This document shows, one piece after another, positions 11,187 through 22,690 of a DNA stretch of 64,000 nt. Source of the stretch: Nelumbo lutea (lineage: Eukaryota > Streptophyta > Magnoliopsida > Proteales > Nelumbonaceae). The notes under the pieces were generated by a model. It worked only from the letters and a program-made list of their open reading frames with translations, did not search any database and was not told where the DNA came from. The stretch covers positions 11,408,633-11,472,632 of the forward strand of contig JAKGHH010000006.1 of NCBI GenBank assembly GCA_022828595.1. The letters run 5' to 3'. The translations under genes were made by a program, and so were the position numbers. Every line of letters starts with the position of its first letter. The stretch's first letter is position 1.

Positions 11187-13113
11187 ATGGCATCTTCCAG
11201 TCACGCCAAACAAAGCACTGAAATGAACATCTCCGGGGGGCAGCCTCAGTTTCCATCCGTTTGCATCGGTCAGTACACCATACCGCTCACTATGGCTGGG
11301 ATCCCAACACTAACCATGCCCCAAGCTACTACACAGGTAAACGCACCACTCCCTCCTGTAGTTGGCGTGACCCTTGCTGAACCGTCTGTGGTTCCCCTCG
11401 GAGTCGGGCAATCCCAGTTTGACGACTTGGTACACTGTGTGTGGGCCATCCAGGTCCAAATGCAGCAAGTCCAACAGTTCCAACAATACCAACAAGTATT
11501 CTACCAGTTCTACCAGCAGTAGTTCCCTCCACTACCGCAAAGCCAGCAACCGGCTCCACCCCAGCACCCAGTAACTCAGCAGAATCGACCTCGTGTGCAG
11601 AACACTCGATCTTCCCACCGAGGCAAAGGGACTTCCCAGGTCCCACTTCCTCTTGGAAGCCAAGTCTCACCTCGCAGTAGGAGAGACATGCATGTCACTC
11701 TGCCCACTTCATAGGGCAACATCGGAAATAGGTCCGGAGACACTCAGCTCGCCAGGGCCATTCTTCCTCGGCATTCGCATCAAGAAGGTTTGCTCACAGG
11801 TAACCGGTTTGGGTTCTGGCCACGAACTCAAGGCAAGGTCCTTCCATCGATGGCAATCAACCTCAACATCTAGGGAACCAAGAGCCACTCCGCAACAGAA
11901 CAGTACCCGACCACATAGAGGTTAGCAGCACCAATGCGAAGCTGACGAAGAAGCAGCAGCGAAGGCGTCACAAAGCATGTCAAACCTCAGCTTAGAACAG
12001 CCAGATCGCAAGGCCCAACCAGCAAGAACAAGTAAAAGGTAAAGAGGAGGTGAGCTCAGTAGCCACAAAAGCCGCTCCTCTCCGAGTCGTCCCCTCTGTC
12101 CTCTGAGCTATTGGCGACCCCGATGCCCAAGGACTTCAAAATGCCTCCCCTTGACAAGTATGATGGATCTTTTGATCATAACGACCATGTAGACTCCTTT
12201 CAGTCCCAGATGCACCTAATCGGGGCTGACGATTCTTGCATGTGCATGGCTTTCTCCACCACATTCAAAGGAGTAGCTCACACATGGTACCGGAACCTTG
12301 GCCCAGGAACAATCAAGAGTTGGGCGCAGTTTGTGGAGTTGTTCACCTCACACTTCATCACCAACAAGAAGTGCCCGAGGTCCCAAGAGAGTCTCCTCAA
12401 TGTAGTTTAGAGAGAAGGGGAGTCTATCAAAAGCTACATAAAGCGCTTCAATGACACTTGCCTATAGATCCCCAACCTAGATCCAGCGGTGAGGCTTACA
12501 GCAGCAAAGAAGGGCATTAACTCATAGGGAATTCAAGTGGCATGTGGTGGCCAACAAGCCAAAAGACATCACTGAATTCCTCAAGCTCTCCGATCAGTGC
12601 ATCGAGACCGAGGAAGAGATGAATCAGAGGACCAATAACCTAGTAGAAAAGAGAAAATGAGAAGGCGACAACACAGGTAATGACAGGAATAAGCGAAGAA
12701 AGAGTAAGTCCCCGACCAGGGGAAGAAACAAGTCAGGGAGTTGATCTCCTTCGCGATCTTGCAAGTCAGGTTGACGTTCTAGAACTCCGTCGGTTGAAAG
12801 GACGAGCTATACACTCCTCAACACGAAGCAAGGAGAAATCCTTATGGCAATCAAAGACTCCTCCTATGTCAAGTGGTCACCTAGGTTGAGGGGGGACCCC
12901 GCCACCAGGAATAGGAATGTTTATTGTCACTTTCACAAAGACCATAGACATAGTACCGAAAACTGTAGGAACCTCCGCGACGAGATCAAAGAGCTCATCC
13001 GTCGTGAGTATCTAAAAAATTTCATACAAAGAGAAGAAAGAAATCAAGCAAATAGGCAGACAGACCAACAAGGGGAACAAAGAAGAAATGCTCCTGAGTC
13101 CAGTAGCAGATAG
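11187..13113 (+). pseudogene. gag: Element 2 gag (degenerate)
   Basis: It starts MASSSHAKQSTEMN (11187), then a Pro/Gln-rich N-terminal region ending at a TAG after a QQ run (11520). The gag core reads from PMPKDFKMPPLDKYDGSFD (12120) to a TAG at about 12408, where element 1 has CAG. Further indels follow. The C-terminal knuckle is well kept: YCHFHKDHRHSTENC, the C..FH..H.H.T..C pattern. Basic and Gln/Asn-rich sequence follows, ending near 13113. It is broken but clearly homologous to the gag of elements 1 and 3. Confidence 0.83.
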
Positions 13114-13134
13114 AGCGAGTAGCCGCCACGGTAG

Positions 13135-13890
13135 TTGCCAGAAGAAAGGCCGGTCCACGGAGTAATCAACATGATTACTGGCGGGTCCATCATTGTAGGC
13201 CCCACTTCGGCAGCAGGTCGAACTTCAGTTCGTGAATTAGAAAGCGAGGAGCAAAATGCGTTGAAGCGACCTAGAATTGAAGAGCCGATATACTTCACAG
13301 AGGACGACATGCGCGGAGTCCAATATCCTCACGATGATGCCCTGGTGATAAAGTTGAGGATAAATGATTTTGAAGTCAAGCACGTCCTAGTGGACTTAGG
13401 GAGTTCAGCCAATATTCTATTCAAAGACGCCTGCAACAAGATACAACTCCAGACAAGCGATCTAAAGCCGACAGATACTCCCCTGGTAGGCTTCAGCGGC
13501 GAGGAAGTCAGACCTCTAGGGCCAATCTCAGTACCCGTAGAGGTCAACACATGGCCAAACATTATAAGGCTCGAGAATGCGTTCTTAGTGGTCACAACTC
13601 CCTCCTCGTACAATGTCATAGTAGGTCGACCCATCACCCACGCACTACGTGCGGTAGTATCCACCTACGGACTATGGAGTAGGGGTTGTGCGAGGCAACC
13701 AGCTCGAGTCTCGCAAATGCTACATTGCCACGCTCAAGGGGAAAGCCAAACTAGTAGCTGACATTGAGCTCAAGCAACCTACAGAGTATGCCAAGGAGCG
13801 AGCTACACCGACAGAGGAGACAGTTCACATCCTGGTCTCAACAGATGATCCAACTAAGACCCTCCAGATCGGTGCTTTGATCAATGAACC
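13135..13890 (+). pseudogene. Element 2 protease region
   Basis: The frame is open from 13135 to about 13665 and includes the active-site region VLVDLGSSANILF. The usual DSG is DLG here, so the second residue of the triad is lost. A deletion of roughly 25-30 bp near 13665, relative to elements 1 and 3, removes the codons before the RGNQLESRKCY segment and shifts the frame. The acidic linker before RT continues in the other frame. Confidence 0.78.
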
Positions 13891-13893
13891 ACT

Positions 13894-14910
13894 TTGCTCT
13901 CAACTGGTAAATTTTTTACTTCAGAATTAGATGTATTTGCATGGTTCGCGGCAGAAATGTCCAGCATAGATTCTAAAGTCCTAACTTACAAACTAAATAC
14001 CAATTCCTTAGTCAGGCCCGTTAGACAGAAAAAATGCAACCTCGCCCCGGAGTGCTGGAGGATAGTCGGTGAAGAGGTCGGGAAGCTCTTAGCGACAGAC
14101 TTCATCAGGGAGGTCCATTACCCAAGTTGGGTAGCCAACCCAGTTCTGATAAAAAATGCCAACGGTAAATGGTGCATGTGCATCGATTATACTGACCTGA
14201 ATAGATCCTACCCAAAGGATTGTTTCACACAGCCCAAGATCGACCACCTAGTGGACGCAACCTCAGGGCATGTGTTGCTGAGCTTTCTGGATTCGTACTC
14301 GGGTTACAATCAGATTAGGATGGACCCCGCAGATGAAGAGAAGACGGCCTTTATAACTGAGCTCAGGTTGTACTGCTATAAGGTTATGCCTATCGGACTA
14401 AAATATGTCGGGGCAACCTTTCAAAGACTTGTAAACAGAATTTTTGAGTCGTTAATCAACAATAAAGTTGAATGTTATGTAGATGATATGGTTTGAATGA
14501 TTTGCAAAATGCTTTTGAAATTTACAAAAATACAACATGAAATTAAATCCCAACAAGTGCATCTTCGGGGTCACCTCGGGTAAGTTTCTAGGTTACATAG
14601 TCAACCAACGTGGCATCGAAGGCAACCCGGAAAAAAGAAAGACCATCTTAGATATGAGCCCACCTCACAAATTGAAAGAGGTTCAGGGTTGAATGGTCAT
14701 ATAGCCTTTCTGAGTCATTTTATGTCTAAGTCGGCAGATTGCTACTTGCCTTTCTTTAAGGCCATAAAGAAAAGTAAAGACTTCGAGTGGACCGCGGAAT
14801 GTCAGCTTGCCTTTGATGAGCTAAAAAGATACTTAGCTAGTACTTCGGTTTTGACCCGACCCGAAGAAGGGGATATTTTAAAGTTGTACCTCTCTGCAAG
14901 TACGAGGTAG
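13894..14910 (+). pseudogene. pol: Element 2 reverse transcriptase and partial RNase H
   Basis: The RT frame is open from 13894 to 14496 and includes MCIDYTDLNRSYPKDCF and the catalytic YVDDM. Directly after YVDDMV a deletion of about 35 bp puts a TGA in frame. Thumb and RNase H segments (FLGYIVNQRG; FMSKSADCYLPFFKAIKKSK) follow in shifted frames to 14910. Near 15018 the sequence jumps from the YPEIEK segment of RNase H to the linker before aRNH, about 360 bp shorter than element 1, so the C-terminal half of the native RNase H is missing. Confidence 0.85.
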
Positions 14911-15045
14911 TCAGCTCGATACTGATAAAGGAGGTAGATCGGGTCCAACGGCACATCTACTATCTTAGCAAGGTTTTGTAAGATGCGGAAACAAGATACC
15001 CAGAGATCGAGAAGGCAGAGCAGGTCCGACCTAGGATGAGGAGCC

Positions 15046-15450
15046 CTAGATCCTCCACGTCGATGGCTCGTCCAACCAACAAGGGAGCGACACAAGAATA
15101 ATTTTGTACGGTCCAAGCAGGGTGAAGTTGGAATACACGCTCCAGTTCGGGTTTGCAGCATCCAACAACAAGGCAGAGTACGAAGCACTAGTCACCGGGC
15201 TCACACTAGCAAAGGAAGTAAAAGCCAAGCATCTTGTCATATGTAGCGATTCCCAACTCGTGGTCAACTAAGCCAGTAGTGAATATGAAACTTGCGACCC
15301 CACCATGGCAGCCTACTTAGCCAAAGTCAGGGAGATACTACACAACTTCATTTCTTATTTCATCAAGTAGATCCCAAGATCCGAGAACATTGAGGCTGAT
15401 GCCTTGTCTCGGTTAGCTAGCACAAACAGCCACACCATGCGGACCGTGTA
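15046..15450 (+). pseudogene. Element 2 archaeal-type RNase H
   Basis: Homologous to 5217-5594. It shows the HVDGSSN start at about 15056, NNKAEYEAL, CSDSQLVV and ADALSRLAS. The Glu motif NNEAEYEA is altered to NNKAEYEA, so one neighbour of the catalytic Glu differs. TAG and TAA stops interrupt it, including the CCCTAG before the domain that is also present in element 1. Confidence 0.7.
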
Positions 15451-15534
15451 CATAGAGGACTTACCTCAGCCTAATATTCTCGGGGGGGGGGGCAGGAAAA
15501 GTCGCTCCTGTAGCACAAGTAGAGCCGAGCTGGA

Positions 15535-18500
15535 TTGACCCACTCGCAAGTTATCTACTTCATGGGACCCTCCCTGTAGAACGCAATGCGGCCCGAAGGG
15601 TAGAGCGCCAGTCAGCTAAGTACGTCATAATAGACAGGCAGTTGTACAAGAGGTCTTTTATGCTCCCCTATCTGCGCTGCTTGCGACCCTCAAAGGCCGA
15701 GCTCGTTCTCCGTGATACCCATGAAGGCTTATGTGGTGGACACTTTGGGGGTAGGGCTCTCGCCTAAAGGCACTACAACAAAGTTACTATTGGCCCATAA
15801 TGAAGGCAGACGCACTTGAGCTCGTCAAGAAGTGCGATAAATGTTAAAGGCATGCCAACATCCGCCACTAACCTCAAATACCTCACCAGCCCATGGCCCT
15901 TCGCACCGTGGGGGATCGATAAACTTGGCCCATTCCCGCCAGCGACAGGACAGAGGAGATTTATGGTCATAGCAGTGGATTATTTTACAAAGTGGGTAGA
16001 AGCGGAACCCCTAGCAATGATCACAGCTTGCAACATACAAAATTTTTTTTGGAGGAACATAGCATGTCGCTTCAGGCTACCTCGGGTACTCATCTCCGAT
16101 AACGGGAAGAAATTCGAGGACATCAAATTCCAGAATTGGTGTGCCGAGATGGGAATACAGCAAAACTTCACCTCGGTGGCACACCCCCAAGCAAATGGGC
16201 AAGTAGAAGTTACCAACAGAGCAATACTCCGTGGATCGAAAGTTCGCTAAGCTTAAGCCAAAGGACTGTGGGTAGACGAACTGCCCAGTGTGCTATGGGC
16301 CTATCAGACCACTATCAATATTGCCATAGGTGAGACTCCCTTCAATCTCACCTATGGCACAGAAAAGGTGATCCCAGCAGAAATCGAGGTGCCAACACTA
16401 CGCTTGGAGGCCTACAATGAAGAAACAAATGACGACGAGTTCCGTACCAACCTAGTGAAGGGATAGGATATCCATCACATGGACGCCCAAAGATTGCGGA
16501 ATAAGGGGAAGAATTTCAAAAATTTTTCTCTCCCTTTAACTGGGAATCACATTCCCTATTTAGAAAATCATATTTTCAAGGATCATTCTTGATCCATAAA
16601 CTGAACCAGATCTTAACCAAAAGGAGTAGGGAGGAATTATACCTGATACAGAGAAACAATATCTCCCAATGGAGGTGTTCACGCCCAAGGAAGGATCCAA
16701 AATCTGCTCCCACTGAAGATGGCGCAGTGCAGGGTGGAGCAGAATCAGTAGTGTTCTTCTAAAAGAACTTGACCCTTCGCAAGAATCAACTGGGTGGCTT
16801 GTGAATACAGCTTCAACCAATCTTTTCTCCAAAAGATTGGAATCAAGATCGAATCTTGATTACTCCTGTAGAGAGGAGGAGACCAAACTGCTGGAGGCGG
16901 TGGCTGCAGGAAGGAGGCGGCAAGAGAGTATTTGCAGGATGCAGAATTCTCTCTTCTTGTGATTTCAGCTCTGAAGACAGGAGTTGTGTGTTGCATGTCT
17001 AAAGGCTGCTGCCCCCTCCTCCTTTTAAAGACTTAAAGGGATCAGCTCCTAATCCCATTAGGAGTTTCTAATCCAAATCATATTTGGATAAGAAGTCCCT
17101 TAACTGATAAGAGATAACCCTTATCTTATCTGCAAATCAGATCAGCCATCTCCTAATCTAATTAAGAGGCTTCCAAGTATAAATCTTATTTAAATCTTGG
17201 ACTCTCTAAGTGGATAGGGTCTGGGGCCCAATCCTATCAGCTGATCCATCTCAGAATTCGCCCCTTAAGTGACTAATCAAATTAGCCCAGTTCGAAATGG
17301 GCTTAAGGCCCATTTAAGGTTATGTATTCATTTAGCCTTCCAAACTGCTGCTTAGTTGGGCTTCCTTGTATGATGTGGGACCCTAACATTGATCTACACA
17401 TCAGCCACATGGGTTCGGCCCAGCCTTTGTTACAAGGCCTAGCTGAATACACTGTTATGGGCAGTGCACCCCCTAAAACCCATCTCATGGGCTCTATGGG
17501 CCCAACACTTACCCTAAGTGGTCCCTGGGCCAAGCCACCTTGTAACACCCAGGGACTGTGGGCAGATGCAAGATTAGCCCATCAGGTATTATCCTCAATG
17601 GTCTTACACTTAACCTCTCAGCCCATAATGATTATACACTGCCCGACAAGAGAGGACCTCTCCCTCGGCTGCAAGGAACAGTGTTGCACTCTCTGCTTAT
17701 ATGGATCCTTGGAATTAAAACCTTTTGCAAACCTTTTAGAAACCATAATATATATACTCTTATATCTCATACAAAATATATTTTGCAAAACAAATCTCAA
17801 CGATTGAAATCGATTGCCGGTAGTCTTGGTTTCCATTAGCGAGAGTGCATCCCCGATCATTACCTTTGTCTGACAAAGGGGCTGATCCTATCACTATGAT
17901 CACCCACTCAGATGAATTCTCAGACTGTCCCAACATACCCAGGTTTTGACCCCCGCTAAGGATCTCACTAATTGGTATATCAAAGACAGCCCAATCTAAC
18001 ACCTAGTGCAGTATCATAATTGAGTCTAGGGGTCAGGTGTAACTTTTCAGTTTTGCCCATCAATCTCCAAGGTCCAGGGCAATATTGGAAATCTGGTCCA
18101 GTTCAAAGATTCAATTAATCCTACACTGTATGTACCTAGGGTCTCACCCTGGCAGCTGAGACAGGCCACCCCAACTAACTTGGTGGCACTATAGTGTCAA
18201 CCTTGTCAAGATAGGTCTCCCCAGACCGACCCACTGGCTGTGAACATTCTAAACTAACACAAATCTCATTAAGTGTCCAATTTAAGGGTATTACACAGAA
18301 ACATACCAAGGGAACATGAATAAAATATGCACTTTTATTCATTTACAATAAACTCATAAAGTACATCATCTTGATTGAAGTTAATGGCATACTAAACTGT
18401 TTAACACCTAGACCTGGTGGAAGAAGTACGAGACCTTGCATACATCCGGACTGCAGCTTACCAGCAGAGAGTAGTTCGGTACTATAATGCCCATGTCAAG

Positions 18501-18702
18501 AAGCGATACTTCTGTGTTGGTGACTTGGTTCTATGAAAGGTGATGGTACTTGAGCCTATTGTTGGTAAGCTCAGAACGAATTGGGAAGGTTCGTACCGAG
18601 TAAGACGGGTACTCGGGGAAGGTATGTATGAGCTCGAGACCCTGGAAGGGAGGCAAGTACCTCAAGCATGGAACGTCGACAACTTGTGAAGATACTACCT
18701 GT
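15535..18702 (+). pseudogene. Element 2 integrase, split by a solo LTR
   Basis: The zinc-binding part is at about 15720-15850. The core holds WGIDKLGPFP, LISDNGKKFEDI and NGQVEVTNR, so the DDE residues are present in one open stretch (15816-16250). A TAA follows after GSKVR. The frame then runs toward 16450 and is cut by the inserted LTR at 16456-18406. The C-terminal domain resumes at 18407 and ends near 18702 (NVDNL.RYYL in element terms). The insertion lies between the core and the C-terminal domain. Confidence 0.85.
16456..18406 (+). mobile_element. Solo LTR inserted in element 2 integrase
   Basis: A 1951-bp segment begins TGAAGGGATAGG and ends TTTAACA, with perfect 5-bp duplications CCTAG at 16451-16455 and 18407-18411. 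It has TG...CA ends, no internal coding region and no second LTR, which is the signature of a solo LTR left by recombination between the two LTRs of one element. The 3' part contains AATAAAATAT near 18321, a possible polyadenylation signal. The parental family was not identified. Confidence 0.85.
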
Positions 18703-18757
18703 GATCACCGAAGCCTAAGGGCCATGGTGCCAAGCTGCTATAAGACCTTGGCACTAT

Positions 18758-18898
18758 GAACAAGTCTCAGTCGCCTCTTCGGCATGAATGAACAAGTCAC
18801 AGTCGCCTCTTCGGCATGGGCAGACAAGTCCTAGTCACCTCCTCGGCATAGGCAGACAAGTCCTAGTCACCTCTTCAGCATAGGCAAACCAGCCCTCA
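18758..18898 (+). repeat. Short tandem repeat downstream of element 2 integrase
   Basis: About four copies of a unit of about 35 bp built on ACAAGTC(C)(T/A)(C/A)AGTC(G/A)CCTC plus TTCGGCATGGGCAG variants. It occupies the same position as the larger tandem repeat in element 1. Confidence 0.7.
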
Positions 18899-19338
18899 TG
18901 CCTAAGGCATAGACAGTTCTGGTATGAACCCTATGATGTCTAGCCCACTTCAGCATATAATAATAGGTTGAACCCACTAGCTAAGGGATGACCGACACTA
19001 GTGAGTAGCCCGTGCGTAGACAGGTCGGGTATATACCCTACAATGTCCGCTCACCTCGGTGTACATTATGCTAAGTTACTCCTACTCCTAGTCTAGCCCG
19101 TTAGCTAGGCAATTCGGAGTAGCCTATACTTGGAAAAATTTTACTTCGGTTATCCCTACTTGTAGTCTAGCTCGATAGATCGACAGTTTGGGGTAACCTA
19201 CACATTTCTACTCCTACTTGGATTAATTCGCCAATTCAAGAGTTATTTACACTTAGAACATTTTTGCACAAAGATAAGTAAAAAAAAAAATCATTTCATT
19301 GATATAAGATTTTGAGTACCTGAGGAAAAAGAAATTCA

Positions 19339-21378
19339 CTATAAACCGAGCTCGGAGGCCCGGGGTATACAATATAAGAGAAGGCCTCTATTCACCTCGG
19401 GCTCCTCGCCCTTGTTCGAGGCCTCAGTAGGAGGGTCCATACACTCATCAGCATAGGTTTCCTTGATGTCACCGAGCAGGTCGCTGTCGCTTTCCACTTC
19501 GGAGTCTGGATCTTCAGTAGGTTCGACAGCCATTTCCTCTACGACCCTCGAAATAGTAATAGCGCTAAGATCGAGCTGAGGGAATTCACATTGGGTCAGC
19601 CACCTACTGAGCTTGAAGCCTTTGTGGTAGCTATCCGTCCCCACCTCAATCATCTCCCTCCGGAACTCCTCTGAGGTCTTGTATTACTCGACGACCTTGA
19701 TCTTGGCCTCCTCCATTGCCTGAAGGAGTATCTCAGTCCGCTCCTTTACGAGGGCCTCGAGGTTCTCCACCTCCCTCTTCAATGCCGCCTTCTGCTCCAT
19801 GAGCTCCTCCTTCTCGAACATCAGTAGCAAAATCAACTCCTTTTTAGCTCGTGCATCCTTCTTTAGCTGGTTGACTTTGTTGTAGGCTAAATCTAGCTCG
19901 GCTTGAGCCTCACGAGATGAAGATTCAACTGCAAGAGTCCGCTTTAGATGCACCTCGAACTGGAAAGTTAGGGCATGGATAGCGGAGTTTACCTGCCAAG
20001 AGAAGAGAACAAGTGTTAACACAAGAGAAACTAAGTGCAAAACTGAAGAAGTTAAGTCAGAAAACTTACCATCATGTAGTGAGTAGTCGCTCATGCTCTG
20101 AGCTGAGCGACCGGTAGTTCGGCCCAGCCTGCAACCTCCTTGGCGTACACAACGCTCTTGCTCTTGGGAAGGCTGTATTTTGGAGTCAAGATGCTCTGAA
20201 CTGCTCCCTCGTTGTCTGAAGATGCAATAGTAGCACCAGCAGGGGCGGGCTCCGAAGACATTGCCTCCTTGGGTGCGCGGGGTAGGGAGAGTTTCTCAGA
20301 TTCCTCCTTGACCAGGTCGATCATGGGAGGTTGCTTGGCGGACATTGGCAGCTCGGGCTTCGTATTAGCAGCCAGTGGAGACTCAACGAGAAATCTTTTG
20401 GCAACTCACTTCTTCTTCCCCTTCATGCTACCGAGGATTTTGTTCGCAGGGATTTTCATGATTGCTGCAACAAAAGCAAATCATTAGAAATAGTACCAAA
20501 ATGAAACAAAGGCAACATAGTAAAAGGCTACCTACTAGGACTCAAACTGGCCTACACGAGCTTCTCCTCGGACACATAGTCCACAAACTTCAGATTGAGC
20601 TCCGCCCAAGATCGGAGTGCTTCCCTTGTCTTCAGGTCCAACCTGACACCAGGGTCTTGGATGGCCGCCTTCCAGTGGGTCGGGAAAGGCCACCCCTTAG
20701 TGCTACGGACCACAAAGTAATGCCTTTTCCATGCCGAGACCTTGTTCGGGAGCTCGTGCAAAAGTTTGTAGCCCGAATGAGGGGACAAGTAGTAAGTTCA
20801 CTTGTGTTTGAGAAGAACACAAGACGAGTTCTTCTTGATAGAAAGAATGGAGGAGAAGATGTTGAGGTCAAGAGGAAGGTTATAGTGGTGGAAAAGGGAG
20901 ACCATTCCTACTACATTGCGGACAGAGTTCAGATGCAACTGATATATGGTTATGTTAAAAAGTTTTATAACTTTGACTATCAAGGGGTGAAGTGAAAGTC
21001 GAAGACCAGCTATGAGTTGTTCCTTGAAGATCACAATCTCGTCATGACTGTGCTCGCAGGGAAAGTTGCCTAGGGGAATACTGTAGACTAAGTTGTCCAG
21101 AAGCTAGTATTGGGCTACTAGGTGCAGGAGCCTGTTCGCCGTCGTCATTGTCAGGCCAAAGTTGTTTGCACCCGACCTCGATGTGAGGTGGAAGCTAGAC
21201 CACCAGAAGCCTCTCATTCCCCCTGAGGCGAGTCCACATCGGAAGGGCTGCAAACCGCATCCTGACCCGAAGTAACCTCCTCAGCAGGATGAACATCGGC
21301 CTGAGCTGAGGTACCCACCTCGGCTCCAACGGATTCACCACTCCCATCTAAAAGACTATCGAAACTAAAACTAGACAT
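19339..21378 (-). pseudogene. Antisense accessory gene of element 2 (PF04195-like plus coiled coil)
   Basis: On the strand opposite to gag-pol, four blocks read in order. Block A (21378-21214) starts MSSFSFDSLLDGSG and is acidic. Block B (about 21060-20532) contains FKEQLIAGLRLSLHPL and WKRHYFVVRSTKGWPFP, a pattern I associate with PF04195 ('putative gypsy type transposon'); it has an in-frame TGA at 20798 and a TAG after SEEKLV. A likely intron 20531-20465 follows. Block C (20464-20070) holds a basic start (MKGKKK, then a TGA) and ends in a TGA. A clear GT-AG intron is 20069-19993 (GTAAGT ... TTGGCAG). Block D (19992-19339) is a charged heptad-rich coiled coil (EAQAELDLAYNKVNQLKKD; LVKERTEILLQAMEEAKIK), then an acidic tail. 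Element 3 carries the same gene. It resembles the accessory gene of Grande-type elements; the function is unknown. Confidence 0.68.
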
Positions 21379-21555
21379 AAGGAAAGATGGAACCAGAAAA
21401 GAAAGATAGGGAAGACTCACCAAAGAAAAGACCGAAGAAAGGAAGACGATCTTGAAAGAACACCAAACAGTAGAGACATCGAGCTAAGGAGCTTGAATGC
21501 GACCTTAGACCGAAGGCTAGCGAATTTGTGGCGAAGCAAATGAGTCTTAGGCCCC

Positions 21556-21565
21556 CTATTTATAG
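21556..21565 (-). promoter_or_regulatory. TATA box of the antisense accessory gene
   Basis: The minus strand reads CTATAAATAG here, about 180 bp upstream of the first ATG of the antisense gene. The equivalent box is kept in element 1 (plus 7587-7596) although the coding region there is gone. That supports a separate promoter rather than readthrough from the LTR. Confidence 0.55.
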
Positions 21566-21874
21566 CCGCTATGTTCGAGAACTAATGATCGAGATCGAAG
21601 TGATCCAACAACTCCTAAGAAAATCAGTTGCACGACCCCTGGGGTTGAAATCGGTTTAGCACGTTTTTTGATGTCTGTGAAGTTTATAGATCACGTGACG
21701 TCCGCGCGTAGACTAGACACGACCTAAGTTATTCTTAGTTGAGTCGGGTGGCCAAACAGGTTCGACCAACAATTTGCCTGACAAGTCGCCTGGACCTCGT
21801 GCCAAATCCACCTGGACTTGTCATGAACTCCCCGCACTAGGTCGAAATCCCTAGCCCAGGGAGTGGGGGGAAAT

Positions 21875-22558
21875 TGATGAAGGGTGATTTGGCCCGACCT
21901 AATAATAAGGGGACACGTGGATACAACTTGACTAAGAGATGATAGCTCAGCCTAAAATGCCAAGTCTACAATCGAGCTTGGATATTCAACCACCTCAGTA
22001 CAGGTCACCTCGGTACAAGGTCGCAACAGGATCACCTCGGCCCTAAGGCACTTCGGCATTCAATCCAGTTCGGAACTAAAAAGCATCAGCTTGGGAATAC
22101 CGACTCAGACCACTATGTCATGATCTCGAAAATCTCTCCAATGGACCCCGAACTTCACGAGATCATGCCTCGTAACAACAAGCCTTATCTCCTTCCTGCC
22201 CGGTTCGAGCGGAATTGATAAGCCTTATCAGTTGATAGCGTTATCCCCCAATTAAAGCGGAAGCGGATCCCGTCGTGGTGAAGATCCCAGAACTGATCCG
22301 CAAAACCCGCGAGGACTCAGTTATATAAAGGCTCTGACCCAAGTGACACAAGGTACGCGTGATTTCTCTGCTCTCTAGCTCCCAAGCTTTCTACATTCTC
22401 AAAATTATTTAGCTCACAACAACTATCTAACTTAAACATCGGAGTGACCTCGTTGGACTAGCAACCCCGGATTCTCTGATCCTTTTCTTGCAGATCAATC
22501 TAATTTGCCGTTCGACTGGAAGTCAAATCACCCTCCAGCATGAGATCGCGCTACATCA
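21875..22558 (+). repeat. 3' LTR of element 2
   Basis: A 684-bp copy of the LTR at 10410-11120 with substitutions and small deletions. It starts TGATGAAGGGTG right after a G-rich purine tract and ends CTACATCA before GAACT. Confidence 0.93.
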
Positions 22559-22690
22559 GAACTGATCCCTTAATTCCTTCTCGTAAACAGAACTGATCCA
22601 TTATTTCCTTCCCATATCGAAAAACCAAAGACACCCACTAGCTAGAACTATATTGCTCAGGCACACCCACTAGCTAGAACTAACTTTCTA

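Larger units (their letters stand above)
10410..22558 (+). mobile_element. Tat-lineage Ty3/gypsy retrotransposon with antisense gene (element 2)
   Basis: The LTRs are 10410-11120 and 21875-22558, both TGATGAAGGGTG...ACATCA. Flanks GAATT and GAACT form a 5-bp target duplication with one mismatch. The purine tract AGGGAGTGGGGGGAAAT lies directly before the 3' LTR. Gag, protease, RT, RNase H, aRNH and integrase are all present but damaged by stops and deletions. A 1951-bp solo LTR splits integrase. The 3' region of about 3.2 kb between integrase and the 3' LTR carries a long minus-strand gene. The element is about 12.1 kb, about 10.2 kb without the nested LTR. Confidence 0.92.

Noticed and set aside
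20462..20995. A 177-codon plus-strand open frame in element 2
   Set aside because: It is antisense to the PF04195-like block of the minus-strand accessory gene, which has the better motif and splice support.
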